A DNA stretch of 64,000 nucleotides from Ischnura elegans (Eukaryota > Arthropoda > Insecta > Odonata > Coenagrionidae). The stretch's first letter is position 1. Every line of letters starts with the position of its first letter. The notes below the pieces were generated by a model that did not search any database, was not told the DNA's origin, and worked only from the letters and a program-made list of their open reading frames with translations. Below are positions 45,500 to 57,065 of the stretch, in pieces. The stretch is taken from the NCBI RefSeq assembly GCF_921293095.1, contig NC_060251.1, positions 101,232,566 to 101,296,565 on the forward strand, read 5' to 3'. The position numbers and the translations under genes were made by a program.

Positions 45500-45552
45500 T
45501 AATTTAATTAGGACGACCGGTTTCGTCGCAGAGGCGACATCTTCAGGTACAG
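45500..45552 (-). mobile_element. Single hammerhead-like unit, well preserved
   Basis: Minus strand reads CTGAAGAT, a perfect GTCGC-CTCT-GCGAC stem-loop, then GAAACCGGTCGTCC followed by an AT-rich tail. This matches a hammerhead core (CTGANGA, stem II, GAAAC) except for A in place of T in CTGATGA. It is typical of Penelope-like element termini; no partner arm is obvious. Confidence 0.45.
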
Positions 45553-45619
45553 AAATCGTTATTTTTATCGTTATTTTGTTGTAAAAGTACCATAAATTTT
45601 TGATTGTTTAAAAACTATG

Positions 45620-46240
45620 GATACTACACAACTTCTCCATTCATCATAGATAACTCCCATTTAGTGACGACTCGTCCTCCGCCGCCGAGAATGCTTTGTA
45701 GGGTTTCAAATCCACGCCCGAGCACCCAAGGTTCACCACGTCCATGGCCCACCCCGAAAGCGGACGAAAGGTAACTCCTGCGTTTAGAGGAGGTAATTCG
45801 TGCGACGATTTTAATGGGCCGCGAGGGACGAACTCTGGGGGCCATTTGTTGAATGAATAAAAAAATAAATAAACGCCATTTCCGTTTCCACGACGCCCAA
45901 AGATTCTTCCTTTCATTAGTGTCCGTCCGTAGCTACACGCACCCTTACGAGGAAAAGACGATAGGACGGATAAAGGTCATCCGCTGCAAGGTCGAAGCAA
46001 GGACGAAAGAACATTGCTTTTTCGTCCATCTCCTTCTTCGCACGCTTCCACGAAAAAAGTGAGGAAAAATGACGTGGGATTCCGGGAGAAAAAACGCAGA
46101 AACAAATTCACGACAGTTCAACGCCTGGCGTGCGGAAAACTACCCGCTGAGCACTCGCGAAAAAACAGCGAAACGCATTATTTGAGGATTATGATTGATG
46201 GCACTGGGAGAGGTGACGTACCAAGGTCCTAGCTCAGTCT
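45620..46240. other. GC-rich region, unidentified
   Basis: Distinctly GC-richer than the surroundings, with short open frames on both strands but no recognised domain. It could be a CpG-like regulatory region or an old transposon. A TATA-like TATAAATAG occurs about 110 bp beyond its end at 46348. Confidence 0.25.
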
Positions 46241-46487
46241 TGAAATTCTTCGCCGTTCCATTATTTTAAGCTCTCACACCGTGAAGCATAAAATTCTCGT
46301 TGAAAAAGATTTGGATTCTCGCTTTCTCTCTCTGTCGTAAGAGCTGATATAAATAGTGTCGGACAAGGAAGGAGGAATTCCTTTATTCCAGGAAAAGTAG
46401 CAGAATTAAGTCTGCAATTTTGCATGGAAACAGAGGTGCTAATTTATAAACTAACACTAATAAATTCACAGGTTAATTCTCTACTAG

Positions 46488-46621
46488 ACTTTATGAAGTA
46501 ATAGATCCAGATTGTGAAAAGAATAGTGATTACCAAATATCAGCATTGAATTTCACACCTCTAGAGCTAGATGATTTCATCGATCAAATAGAGTGTGTTG
46601 AAAATATTTCCACAATTTTAG
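46488..46621 (+). CDS. Candidate internal exon, unknown protein
   Basis: An acceptor-like TTCTCTACTAG and a donor TTTTAG|GTAAAC bracket 134 bp open in one frame: LYEVIDPDCEKNSDYQISAL, then NFTPLELDDFIDQIECVENI and STIL. The acidic, protein-like composition and phase 1 at both ends are suggestive. The length is short enough to arise by chance, and no partner exon was found. Confidence 0.2.
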
Positions 46622-47522
46622 GTAAACGTCGCCCGTAAAGTCGTGAATATTTGGAAAAATAAGTCCTTAGGTAATTTTGTAAATATATTATCAATTCAAA
46701 TTATGATTGTAAATTAGACCTCAGAAAAATGAGTCGATTTTATTATGGCCTGTCATTGCATGGAATTTTACCAGGAGGAATCTCGATTATTATAACAAAC
46801 ATTAATTTTACAAGCTTGTATTTAGAATAATACTCGGGTTGATAGCTAGAAATTCAGCAGAAATTTCATTTCTGATCTTAACGATATGCCTAATGCGTAC
46901 CAATTTATTGGTCATGGAATTAAACATTAAATATGATTTTTATTAGAATATGTCACAATCCTAAGATTACTTTCCTTGAGGACTTTATTTAGGGCGACAA
47001 AGAGCTTAACGATTTTGTGGAGGTCCCAAAGAGAGCATTTGTCTTTTTTTTTGCTTTTTTGGTCGTTATGTTCTGAAAGGCTGAAAATACAATTGTCCTT
47101 GATTGATCCGTGAGAAGAACGTTAGACGTTGGCGTAGAGCTAGACAATATAATGTCCGGATTTGAATACGATGTTTTGTTGCAACGTCAGTCAAACCTTT
47201 ATTGCTGATCATAATCAGTATATTTGTACAAATAATTATTCATCGACGTTATGTATTCATTGAATTTTCTGTGATTTTTTGTATTACTTTTCCGATTAAA
47301 CACATCCAGGTGCAACCAGGAGAGACTTACAAATACTCTCAGCCCCTTGGAGTGCATGTTAAAAGCCAATGAACATCACGTTGAGCATAAGTGATTTGAC
47401 ATATGCTGTGTGATCTGGTAGAAATTCCTAGGAAAAGACTGTTTTCACGGAATCATTCTAGATCTCAAAAAGTCTTTGAATTTGGTTTAATTATGAATTT
47501 TTTGTAATTTGAAGATGTGTAA
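46622..47522. other. Intergenic, nothing recognised
   Basis: AT-rich sequence with no supported gene, TIR pair or RNA gene. Confidence 0.35.
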
Positions 47523-48145
47523 TTAATCCTCGAGCGGGCACGCCTGTTATTGTTATACGACCTGGCTCGTGGCATACTTTGTCCACGATATGTGCATGTG
47601 CATATGCATATATTCATACAAGCATATGCATGCAGCATGTATATGATAACACTCGATTTCTGCTAAAATTTATCTTCATTTGTAGAAATCAGTTCAAGCT
47701 TGTACATTTATAGGTATTATATATATAAAGGTACGCAGGTGGTACACGGCCGGTCGCGCGGCGTAATTTATGCGCCACGGGTGTCGGGTTCCTCTTGCCG
47801 GTCTAAAAAAAAATTTCTACAATAATTTGTGCTTTAAAAACTCACGCTACAGACAGTCAAAATGACATTGTAAGAATACGCGAGGCCATTCAAGAAAAGA
47901 AAGCACGAGGTACACGGCCGGTCGCGCGGCGTACTTTGTACGCCACGGGTGTTGGTTCCTCTTGGTGATCTAAAAATAAATTAGCTACTATACTTCGAGC
48001 TCTGAAAACTCGCACTGTAGACATTCAAAGTACATTTTATGTATACACGAGGCCATTTAAGACCAGGATGTGCGTACAATGTTGAAATCCTTGGTTGTCG
48101 AAGGTTGGCGTGCTTTATACGCCAGTGTGCCCGCTCGAGGGTTAA
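47523..48145. mobile_element. TTAA-flanked (piggyBac-like) MITE with internal duplication
   Basis: TTAA at 47523-47526 and 48142-48145 brackets terminal inverted repeats TCCTCGAGCGGGCAC and GTGCCCGCTCGAGGG (one mismatch at the outermost base). Inside, a unit starting GGTACACGGCCGGTCGCGCG occurs at 47741 and again at 47909, a 168-bp period with moderate divergence. CpG-rich motifs stand out from the AT-rich flanks. No coding frame. Confidence 0.78.
47741..48076 (+). repeat. Two tandem 168-bp units inside the MITE
   Basis: Each unit starts GGTACACGGCCGGTCGCGCG, continues CGTA-TTT-TRCGCCACGGGTG and CCTCTTG, and ends near CGAGGCCATT-AAG. The duplication is diverged, so it predates or accompanied the spread of the element. 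Confidence 0.7.
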
Positions 48146-49036
48146 AACCCTTTGATCCATCTGACGCAGTCTGGTACGCAAAATATACAAAATGACAAAA
48201 GAACTTTTCTCCATCCATTCATAGTACTGTAATGGCAATGAGAATCATTTACATTCAGACATTATTCCATAACTTTGTCATTGCTTTCTAAAGTTTACCA
48301 TCTCCTAAATGAAGATTAAATCACTAATGGAAAATTTCCCACGGAATTTTTTAGAGTTACATATCAAGTTACACAGTTACATTCGAAGAATTATGCCGCT
48401 AATTCTGTAAAAGATCCGTTCATCACACTTCCAGAAAATCTTTCCATCCCCTAAAAATATTGGACTTCTTTGATCCACGAACGTGAGTACTCATTGCGTA
48501 AGAATGAAATTTTTTTGTTGATAGTGCATTTTACTAAGTAGACTTCAGTCAAACACGTAACTCAGGCAAAATAGGTTTTTAAAGTGACCTATCTTTCATG
48601 AAAAAAAAACAAACTGACGATAAAATGAGTTCATACTCATGACCTATACCAAAATGCTCTGAGGCGTAGTTATTTTCACGATGCGCCAGTTGAAAGTACG
48701 TGATCGAAACAGCTGGAAATCCACGACAAAAATGACGCAGGACATTACTTCACGATGGCACTATAAAAGCAAAGTTGGAACGACCGCCACATAAAAAGTG
48801 ATAGATAACTACCTAACAGCTCTGCGCTCCTTTTCAATTAGAAGGGGCTCTCTCTATTGTTATTCAAATATATTATATTATTATAAATATACTAGGAATG
48901 CATTAAAGATAAGATTAAAAATATACTATGAGACAATTGCGGAATTTATGGTGTCTAAATTTATGAGAAAAAATTGACAATGAAACAGTGAACGCATTAT
49001 TGAAAATCGAATAACTATTTCTCGAGGCAAAATATA
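48146..49036. other. Intergenic, nothing recognised
   Basis: AT-rich sequence without supported features. Confidence 0.35.
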
Positions 49037-49569
49037 AGGGATGTTCAGGAACTAAATTTGTAATTTTCTCGCAAGTTTTGAGAGTTCGATTATCAAAAGT
49101 TTTTTATTATATTAGTATATCTGCCTCTGAAGCACAATCAACTTTACGCCTGCGCTCAGTTTCTACTTTGCCAATGGCTGCTTCTAAGCTTACACGTGTT
49201 TTTATGACTCAGCGATTGTCGGCTCACGCTTCATTGCTTGTTCGTGAATATTTGGCCAACACAATACGATTACGATGCCCCAGCGTCCATATTCGCCATT
49301 CGTCCATATTGCTCCGTGAGAGTTTTCCATGTTGCCAAAAATAAAGAGGACCTTAAAGGGTCTTCATTTTACAAGTATAAATGGCATTAAAATAAATCGC
49401 TGACTGAGCTAAAGGCTATCCCAAAAGATCGAGATGAGAAGTGTTTCAAGGATTGGAAGAACGGCTGACGCAAATGGTTAATATCCAACTGGGACTAATT
49501 TGAAGGCGACAACATAATATAGACAAATCAACATTTTTCCAAAAAACTAAAATTCCTGTTCTCCTCGTA
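49037..49569 (+). mobile_element. Internally deleted mariner transposon
   Basis: Short imperfect terminal repeats are suggested by GGGATGTTCAGGAACTAAAT at the left and AAAATTCCTGTTCTCC at the right. About 530 bp remain of a normal length near 1.3 kb. The interior retains only the C-terminal third of the transposase, so this is a non-autonomous remnant. Confidence 0.55.
49200..49542 (+). pseudogene. Mariner transposase C-terminus, decayed
   Basis: Across frames one reads LSAHASLLVREYLANT, then LPKIKRTLKG, then LTELKAIPKDRDEKCFKDWK, a stop, RKW and FEGDNI. In mariner transposases the segments VREFLA, FPKLKRxLKG, LKAIPK--F--CFEDWK-RW and FEGD occur in this order. The stops and frame changes show it is dead; the catalytic DDD region upstream is lost. 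Confidence 0.65.
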
Positions 49570-50559
49570 CGCCAGATTCTGTACGTAAAAACTTGATTAA
49601 AGCAATTACTTTGAGCCGGATGCATAACCATTGAAGCAATAGGCCCATTCAGACAGAGGAGGGAGAATGATCACATGATCTCATGAAAATTTTCATTTAG
49701 GGACAGTTATTCATGGGTACATTTATATTTGTGATTGATTTTATGTGCAGCCGGATCCGCGGGAGTCACAGAAAAATTGAATTACAAAACTCATTTGATC
49801 CATTAAATCGAATAGACTACCGTACTTTCCGCTTTAGTGCGGCTACCCACATTCAAATTAATGTATCCTAAGCCAGAGGATTGGCCTCTTCTATGGCATT
49901 CGTGGTGGATGGAGAAATTTAAAAAAATCTTTCACTTGTTAATATTAGTTCTACTGATTATTTTTTTATATAACTGGTTATAGGTAGATTAATGGAGCGT
50001 AGCAAAAATAGCTCTCTCTCTCTCTCTCTCACTTGGTGGATGATCCCGTAGGTTAGTAAGGAGGGAGGAAGAGCTCACCTGAGACTAATTTACAGGTGAT
50101 CAAAATTCCCACATTCATGGTAGAGTGACCAGTTTTTTTACCTGGGCAACCCCTGGGCTTTGAGGGCTTTTTTTGGGGGTGTACGAAGGAACATGGGATA
50201 TAATTCTATTCACTGGATTCCGTAACCCAACCAATTCGTCACCAGGCCCAGATTAGGACTAAATCTTGTTTAATACGAACAAACATTATTTATAATAATT
50301 TAAGTTACATAAAAAATATATTTTTAAAAATGGTTTCCAAAATAATCAACGAAAGCTACCGGTTACAGAAATAAAAAAGTGGAAAGTATTTGAAATTCGG
50401 CAAAATGTAGAAAAAGTATTCCCTGTATTAAGATTGTATTCCCTGAAAGTTTGAAAACGATAGAGCAAGTTTTACCTAAATAAGTAATACTTCAACGAAA
50501 AAAAGAAAATACAGCTGGTCGAGGGTAGATGATGCATCTACCACGCTTCATTCAAGCCC
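49570..50559. other. Intergenic with a (CT)n microsatellite
   Basis: A pure CT dinucleotide run of about 9 units lies at about 50013-50031. Otherwise AT-rich DNA with nothing recognised. Confidence 0.4.
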
Positions 50560-51060
50560 AATTTATTCTTCCTCGTACAGTTCTCCGTGGATCGCACACA
50601 CTTCTCTCCAGTGCCCATTGGACGCGTGATTGCGCACGCATTCCCCTCGAAACAGTCGCACGGCGTGCACGTCCGCGGGAAGAGCACGTCTTTGGAAGCA
50701 CAAGGGAAGGAAGACGCGACAAAGGTCACTCTTGCCCATTGTACCATTGTGCATCCGCAGAGAACGCGGGAAGGCCATGAGGGGTGATTGCGAAACATTA
50801 GCCAGTGTCGGCGATGTCAGTCACAGCACGTTATACCGCAAAGCTGACCGTGGCCACAAGGCAGGACGTCAACCCGGCCGTTACTATCATGAACTGTCCT
50901 TGCGACAATTCCCCGCACTACATTATCACAGAGAAAAAATTTAACTTTCGCAACACGAAAAAAACTCTCTCTGTAACCGGGAATTTTTTTTCACCAACCT
51001 TTCGTACCTCGTCTGTTCCCAGGGTGAACGTGTGGGAGTGAACGGCCACACCTTCAAGAA
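50560..51060. other. GC-rich island with open frames on both strands, unidentified
   Basis: The region around 50570-50900 is GC-rich and open in several frames for 70-100 codons, as expected from low stop density. No domain is recognised on either strand. It may be a regulatory island or part of a repeat. Confidence 0.25.
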
Positions 51061-52449
51061 CTCATCCCATGGTAAAACGGCGGAATCGTGGGAATCCTTT
51101 TTCTCAAGGAAATACTCCGAACATTGAGCGACATCAACCATCAAATATCAAGAAATGTTGTAGGAATACAAATTAGTAGAACATTTTTCAACTATCATTT
51201 GTATTCCTTTGGCAACAAATAGATAGTATAACGTGATGGGCGTTTTCTCTGACAAATAATTATCCAGGGCAGTTAATAATCTGACTTCAGTTCTTGTAGT
51301 CTGCCCATATCTTGCCCATTTGAAAATATACTGCTCTAATTCTGAGCAATAACTCATGCTAGAGGAAAACTTAAATCCCCGAATGTGCAATAAAAACGGG
51401 AGGAAAACTAAATACCAAAATGTGGAATCAAATAAAATTTCGGCAGGTTCTGCCAGAGTAACATTCTCGGAATGGAGCGGCCCTACAAAAGATGAGGCGG
51501 GGTCTTGAGGGAGATAATAATAAGAAATGACAAATGAAGGTTGGTGGAATCACATGCGTAGGTAATTGGATTGAAGGGGAAGGTCATAGGGAACTAGGGG
51601 ATATGGCGTAAGTATTTAATAGTGGGTAATAGTTTTGTTTCTTACATGTCTGGTAAATTTGAAAGGAGGGTTAAAGTAGTAAAGATGAGTCAGCTAGGTG
51701 GTTCACTCATAATACCAGACAAACATTGTTCCACAGATAATAATCCACATAATAATATTCCACATTATAGTGATAATCCCAACTAGTAATTAATATAGTT
51801 TTTTTTAAATTCTGACTTTTTCCCCACGACGCTAGGCTATGGCGCAAACATTACTGAATTGCTTAACTTAGCGAAAGTTAAAGTAACGTTTGAAAAGTAC
51901 CGAAAAACAAACTTCCATAATAATGGCGCATCGTAACAGAAAAAAAAACAAAAAAATAATGGAAAGACGTCGCGAAGTCTTTTCATTCCATTTTTGGTAC
52001 TGTAATCCATTTTATCAATTGATTAATACCGAAGCAGTATTTTTGTGTGGTACCACATGCGCCTATTGGGGTAAAATTCATCATGACCTACAAAAATTGA
52101 TCTGACCCAACATGAATCTATAAATTATGCAATAATTTTACATGAAATAAAAATAGTGATCTAATTACATCTTCTACCTCCCTAAAGCTTTCAGCCTGCC
52201 ATGCCATTTTTCGGCTAAACATCCATCACGAAAATAGTTTCAAAAGATAAGGGCCGACTACATGACTTTATGTAATTTATGAAAAAATGTGAATAAATTT
52301 TTTCCCACTTGATTTCTAAAATAATTTCGTGGTTTTATTCCAGTCTCTTTCTCATTTCCAATTTCCTAATAATTCTTAAAAGCTGTTGAATTGAAAAAAT
52401 AATCAGATTGAAATCGTGAAAGATCAAAACTTTGGCATTGATGCGTCAA
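51061..52449. other. Intergenic, nothing recognised
   Basis: AT-rich sequence without supported features. Confidence 0.35.
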
Positions 52450-53094
52450 TAGGGTGGTTTCCTATTATTGTTTTTATTGCCTGAATCGAAAGATTATTAC
52501 TCCTGGAGTACGCATTTCACGCTTTTAGATTTTTAAATGACGATATCTATTTTTTGCGATTAAATGAAAAGTGAAAATTTTCATGCGCGCAAAAATGTGA
52601 CGGCTAAATATGAATGCTGGGAAAAGCCCGTGTGACGTCATTCTGGTCCGTGTGAGGCAACCTTGGTGCGAGGCTATGAGAGCCACTACGGTCGCTATAA
52701 TGCTGGCTGATAGTAGGTAGTGTTTGGATTAGATAAGAATTATTAATACCCTATCAAACGAAGGAAACTTTTCGACCTTAGGCAATTTTAAAAGGTGATT
52801 ATTAAGAGATATTTCCCTGCACTCTGTGCCTCATGCATGCATTGGTAATCTCAGACGATGTAAAACTCCTGACTACTCGTATAGCATCTAGGTCCCTGTG
52901 ACGTCACGTGGAGTGGCATCGTAAGGGCGCCAATATGATATGGCCTTTTTCAAATGAGGTTAAAATTGACCGCTAACATTCGTCGAAACTTGTATTTCTA
53001 AAACCAAATAATTTTTATATTATGAATACACTAATGGTGGGTAAGGAATCGCAATCAATACCTTTCGTTTTTTTCTATGTAGGAAACTACCCTA
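52450..53094. mobile_element. TIR element with TA ends, copy 1
   Basis: Ends GGGTGGTTTCCTA (52452) and TAGGAAACTACCC (53092) are inverted repeats with one mismatch, flanked by TA on each side as in Tc1/mariner-type insertions. The outer AA/TT also pair, so an AATA boundary is possible. It is about 641 bp and shares most of its length with 60901-61553. No transposase frame is present. Confidence 0.7.
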
Positions 53095-56000
53095 TTGTAA
53101 CTAAATCGCTTTTAATTTTGTCTCTCCTCGTTTCATCGCAATTTCCAATCTTATATTTCAACCCTTTCGTAACAAAAAATAAATAAAAACCAAGTAGGTG
53201 ACTTTTCTTCCACAAATATTCCTTCATTAAAATATGTGAATTTGTAGAGGAAGAGCTTGAGACCTAGTCTTTCATTCTACTCCAAGGAATTGGTCCAACT
53301 GGAAAATTACATTTTCTCGATTGCGGCCATATTTTCTAAAAAGACTTTTTTCGCACGGAATACAAGGTTTTCATTATAAAATGGAGCAGTTTCAGTAATT
53401 CACGAGGAAATAGTAGGGATTGGGTTGCAGTGATTTTTCAGATGCTGCCCGATCCCTGCTTGAGTACCACGAAGGGGGCAGTTCAAGTGCAGCATGCAGC
53501 AATCCGTCCGTCGCGTCGGATTGGACGTTCAGCCGTATTCCCTTTGGCGCCGAGAGGATCTTGACGCCGGATTTCTCTCTTGTCGAGCGACTAAGAGCGT
53601 ATATATTGAAATTTATTAATCATTTAAAACAACTGCTTGGGACCTCAAATTCGAAAAATTAAAAAAAAACATAACTGTGGGTAGTTCTGTTTCCATTTAA
53701 ACTATTTTCATAACAGCAGAATTCTTATGTGATAAACTTGCACATAAAAATGGAAAAAACAAGAGTAATTTTCCCATATTAGAGTGATAATAAATATAAA
53801 AATTATAATCATAATTAATTACCAGCATTGAGGGATAGAGACCTAAATAACAGCTATGGGAGAAATTGCAATACAATTTCAACCAATGTCACCATTTTTT
53901 CACTGGTTTATTTCAAAATAAAATATGACCAGGGAGGGCCTAACGATATAGGCATATCGTAGCTTTTTAACTCTTCGATGCATATTCCTTGTCTGAGGCC
54001 CTGCATTATACGATTACACTATCTTTGCGCGAGAGATAGCCTTCGGGCTGATTAAGCCAGCATACAAATAGGGTCTGACGAGTATAGACGGTTGTATAAC
54101 ATTGATTACTTGAATGCACTATTTATAAAGACAAGATCATTGCTTTGCAAATTAATTAGAATTTTAAGCAGGCATTAAAAGTCGCCTCTCCACCATTAAT
54201 TCAGCAGCCTTTAACGTCACCGTTCAAACCGTCACGAACTGAAGAAAAGGAAACAATAGCAGAGAAATCGAGACGTCATTTGCAATCACTAATTCAATTT
54301 TGAATATTAAACATCATGGCTTTGTATACAGTTGTAGGTCATTTGCTTCATGAATAAGTAATAAAACCTAATTTTACTGTGACTAAGTATGTGGATAATA
54401 TTATGACTGAAATGATAAATGAATACTTGTATCTTTTAGCTTGAAAATATTTATCGGTAATACGATGGTTACATCCACTATTAAAAGAACTGACTATGAA
54501 AGCAAAAACTGTAATCTGCTAACGTGCTCCTCTCCAATTATTCCATTACGATGAGCGCAGAGTACACCAGGATAAATATTGCGTAGGCTACTCAACTATG
54601 CGAGTAATAGATGCCAGATAAGTTCTCTGGGGTCTTATTAGGGTAGTTAGGAACAGTTGGTGAATAAAAAAAAATGAATAATATATGCTCTGGTAATGTT
54701 ACATTTAAATTTTTACATGCATACGAGGGGAACGCGATTCGCCGATTCTTCATTATGTGCATTACATGAAAGCAATGAATGCGTGAAATTGGGAAATCAA
54801 TACAGAACATTAAAAAAGAGAAAATTAAGTAAAACAACGCGACGCGTCGCGATTCAGTCTAAATGGCAGCTCATAATATGTAAACACGAAGTAATTTGCT
54901 GTTCCCCTGCGTTGGGCCCTTTTTCACTCATCATTTTCCTGTTCCATAACGAAACGCAATACGGAGTATTATAAACAAGAAAAATGGGCCCCAAAAAAGC
55001 GTAAAACTATAGTAATTTCCTATTTCTAGTAATACTCGAACGTGATAAAAATCGATGGGCAATTATGGAGGAATTATATATGAATGTTAAATTCTATTGG
55101 TCACATAAAATTTAGTACAGATGTAGGTTTTTTTAAGACTTACCAACTGAACATGGTGAGTCGATTTGTCGCAGTATTTCATAGTGAAACAATGTTGAAC
55201 GAATGTAAAGATAATTTAAATTTGGGATAGAATGTTTTCCTGAAATAATTATTTTGTCTTCATATAGAACTAGCACCAAAATCAGAAATGCCACCTTTAG
55301 GTATCCACTAATCGAAAATAATTAAGGAAAAACTCATGTGACGATCAACTCCAAGTGCAAGGACATTAAAAATATTTACATAAACGAGCATTACCATGCG
55401 TGACTAACAAAGCGTCGCCGCTAACGTGATTTAAGTTAGGATTAGTCTTCTGGATGACAAAGAGAAGGATTTATACTGCCTAGAAGACAGAAAAATTGCG
55501 ACAACGCATGGAGCAATGGGTGCGTGCGACTAGGAGAAATTTGTATTCCGAAGAGTAAGTTATCGTGATAAGGCTGCTGTGAGTGAATTTAACACCTGTT
55601 CTGATTCAATGATACCCAAGACGGAACATGATTAGAAAAGATAGTTTGAGTAGACAATACAAACGCTGTGGGGGATCACTTTTCAGCAATTTAATTAAGT
55701 AAATGAGTCATTCCATTGGTTCAATTGGGATAAAGTCAGCTGAAGGACCAGGTTATATGAGGAATATAATAGCCTCATAGGAGGGCAAAGGTGGAAGATA
55801 AATACTTGAAATGTAAGACTAATTTCATTGTAAAAATTACTAGAGTCAAGGAATTATTATTCACAATGGAATTACCAGTTAGAGCATATGAATAATGCTA
55901 TATTTTATAAATAGTCTGTTAAGATGACTATGGATATTTCCACTTGAGATGGCTACAATTTTATATATCCTGAAAGAAAATCCTTTTAAAAAATATGACT

Positions 56001-56596
56001 GAAATGACAAGATGTTTCAGTTGTTATTATGTGCGGCAAAATAACGTTTGTGGATTCAGACTGGACTGATTACGTAATTTTCTGTTTTTCAATGACAGTC
56101 AACTTCAAAATTTGCATGTGTGTCCCGCGAAAGTTCATGAAATTTTCTCGGGATTTTATCCGCATGTAGGTACTTTAAGGGCTCTGAAGTTTTAGTGGTA
56201 TAGCCTCCCGCCATCTTCGGGATGAAAAAACTTTGTATTGAATGGGATAATACACTATTGAAACGACTGTGCTCATCAGCATCTCCATACGGTTGAAAAT
56301 TCCCGAAACGTCATAAAGATACCGATTAACTGATTTGATAAGTGAAAACTAAATAAAAAACCAAAATTAAAAAATAATGTCTGATTTAAAAAATTGCGCT
56401 TCAATTACATAGCACGGGATAAGAGCATTAGATAACTTACTTTTATTACCTCACGAGATACAATAGGAATTCTTGGCTTGCTGAAATAGGTAGGATTGAT
56501 TCACCCTAAACTTTGGAAATTGAAACATGCATAAACAATCAGGTTAGGGTCGACAGTTCTTTTTCGTGATCTTTATCAATTTCATACGAAGTTCAG
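53095..56596. other. Intergenic, mostly nothing recognised
   Basis: AT-rich sequence. A GC-rich segment at about 53430-53600 (with GTCGCGTCGGATTGGACGTT) looks like part of an interspersed repeat, perhaps a LINE 3' region, but I cannot place it. No other structure was separated. Confidence 0.3.
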
Positions 56597-56787
56597 ACGA
56601 CGATAAAAAACTTGAAAATTTTCAAATGCAGAGATTTACAAATAACTGCTATGCTACACCGGATTTAATGCCAGGTCCCTCTAACAGATATGAAAGCATT
56701 TTAACTCGTGCAAGACGATTTCTGGGGCTAAAGGCGATTGATGCATTTTCCGATGGGGATTCTAACTCTAATGTAATTATATTTTAA
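56597..56787 (+). CDS. Candidate terminal exon, unknown protein
   Basis: After a pyrimidine-containing acceptor ending AGTTCAG, 63 codons are open to a TAA. They include NNCYATPDLMPGPSNRYESI, then LTRARRFLGLKAIDAFSDGD. Composition looks protein-like and the frame also extends back to an ATG at 56566. No upstream exon, domain or homolog is recognised, so it may be chance. Confidence 0.2.
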
Positions 56788-57065
56788 ACATATCAACCAC
56801 CGCCACCCGGACAATATTTATTGATCGGACTCATTATTATAGAAATTTAATTCGCTTTTCGGCAAGATTTTTTATGAAGGCTTCGTCGATATTCACCATC
56901 TGTGCCAACCGTAATCAAATAACTTATACCAACCGGAATGAATTAAACCTTATAATTCACCTTCGTAACTTCGGGTTAATGGAGCCCCAAGAAGTAAAAA
57001 AAGCATGTTATAGCGGGAAAATAGGATGGGAAGGCTTGTAAAACAGTTATGGAATCAAATTTTGA

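Noticed and set aside
53430-53600. Protein-coding exon in the GC-rich segment
   Set aside because: The open frame lacks domain character and the sequence resembles an interspersed-repeat tail more than an exon.
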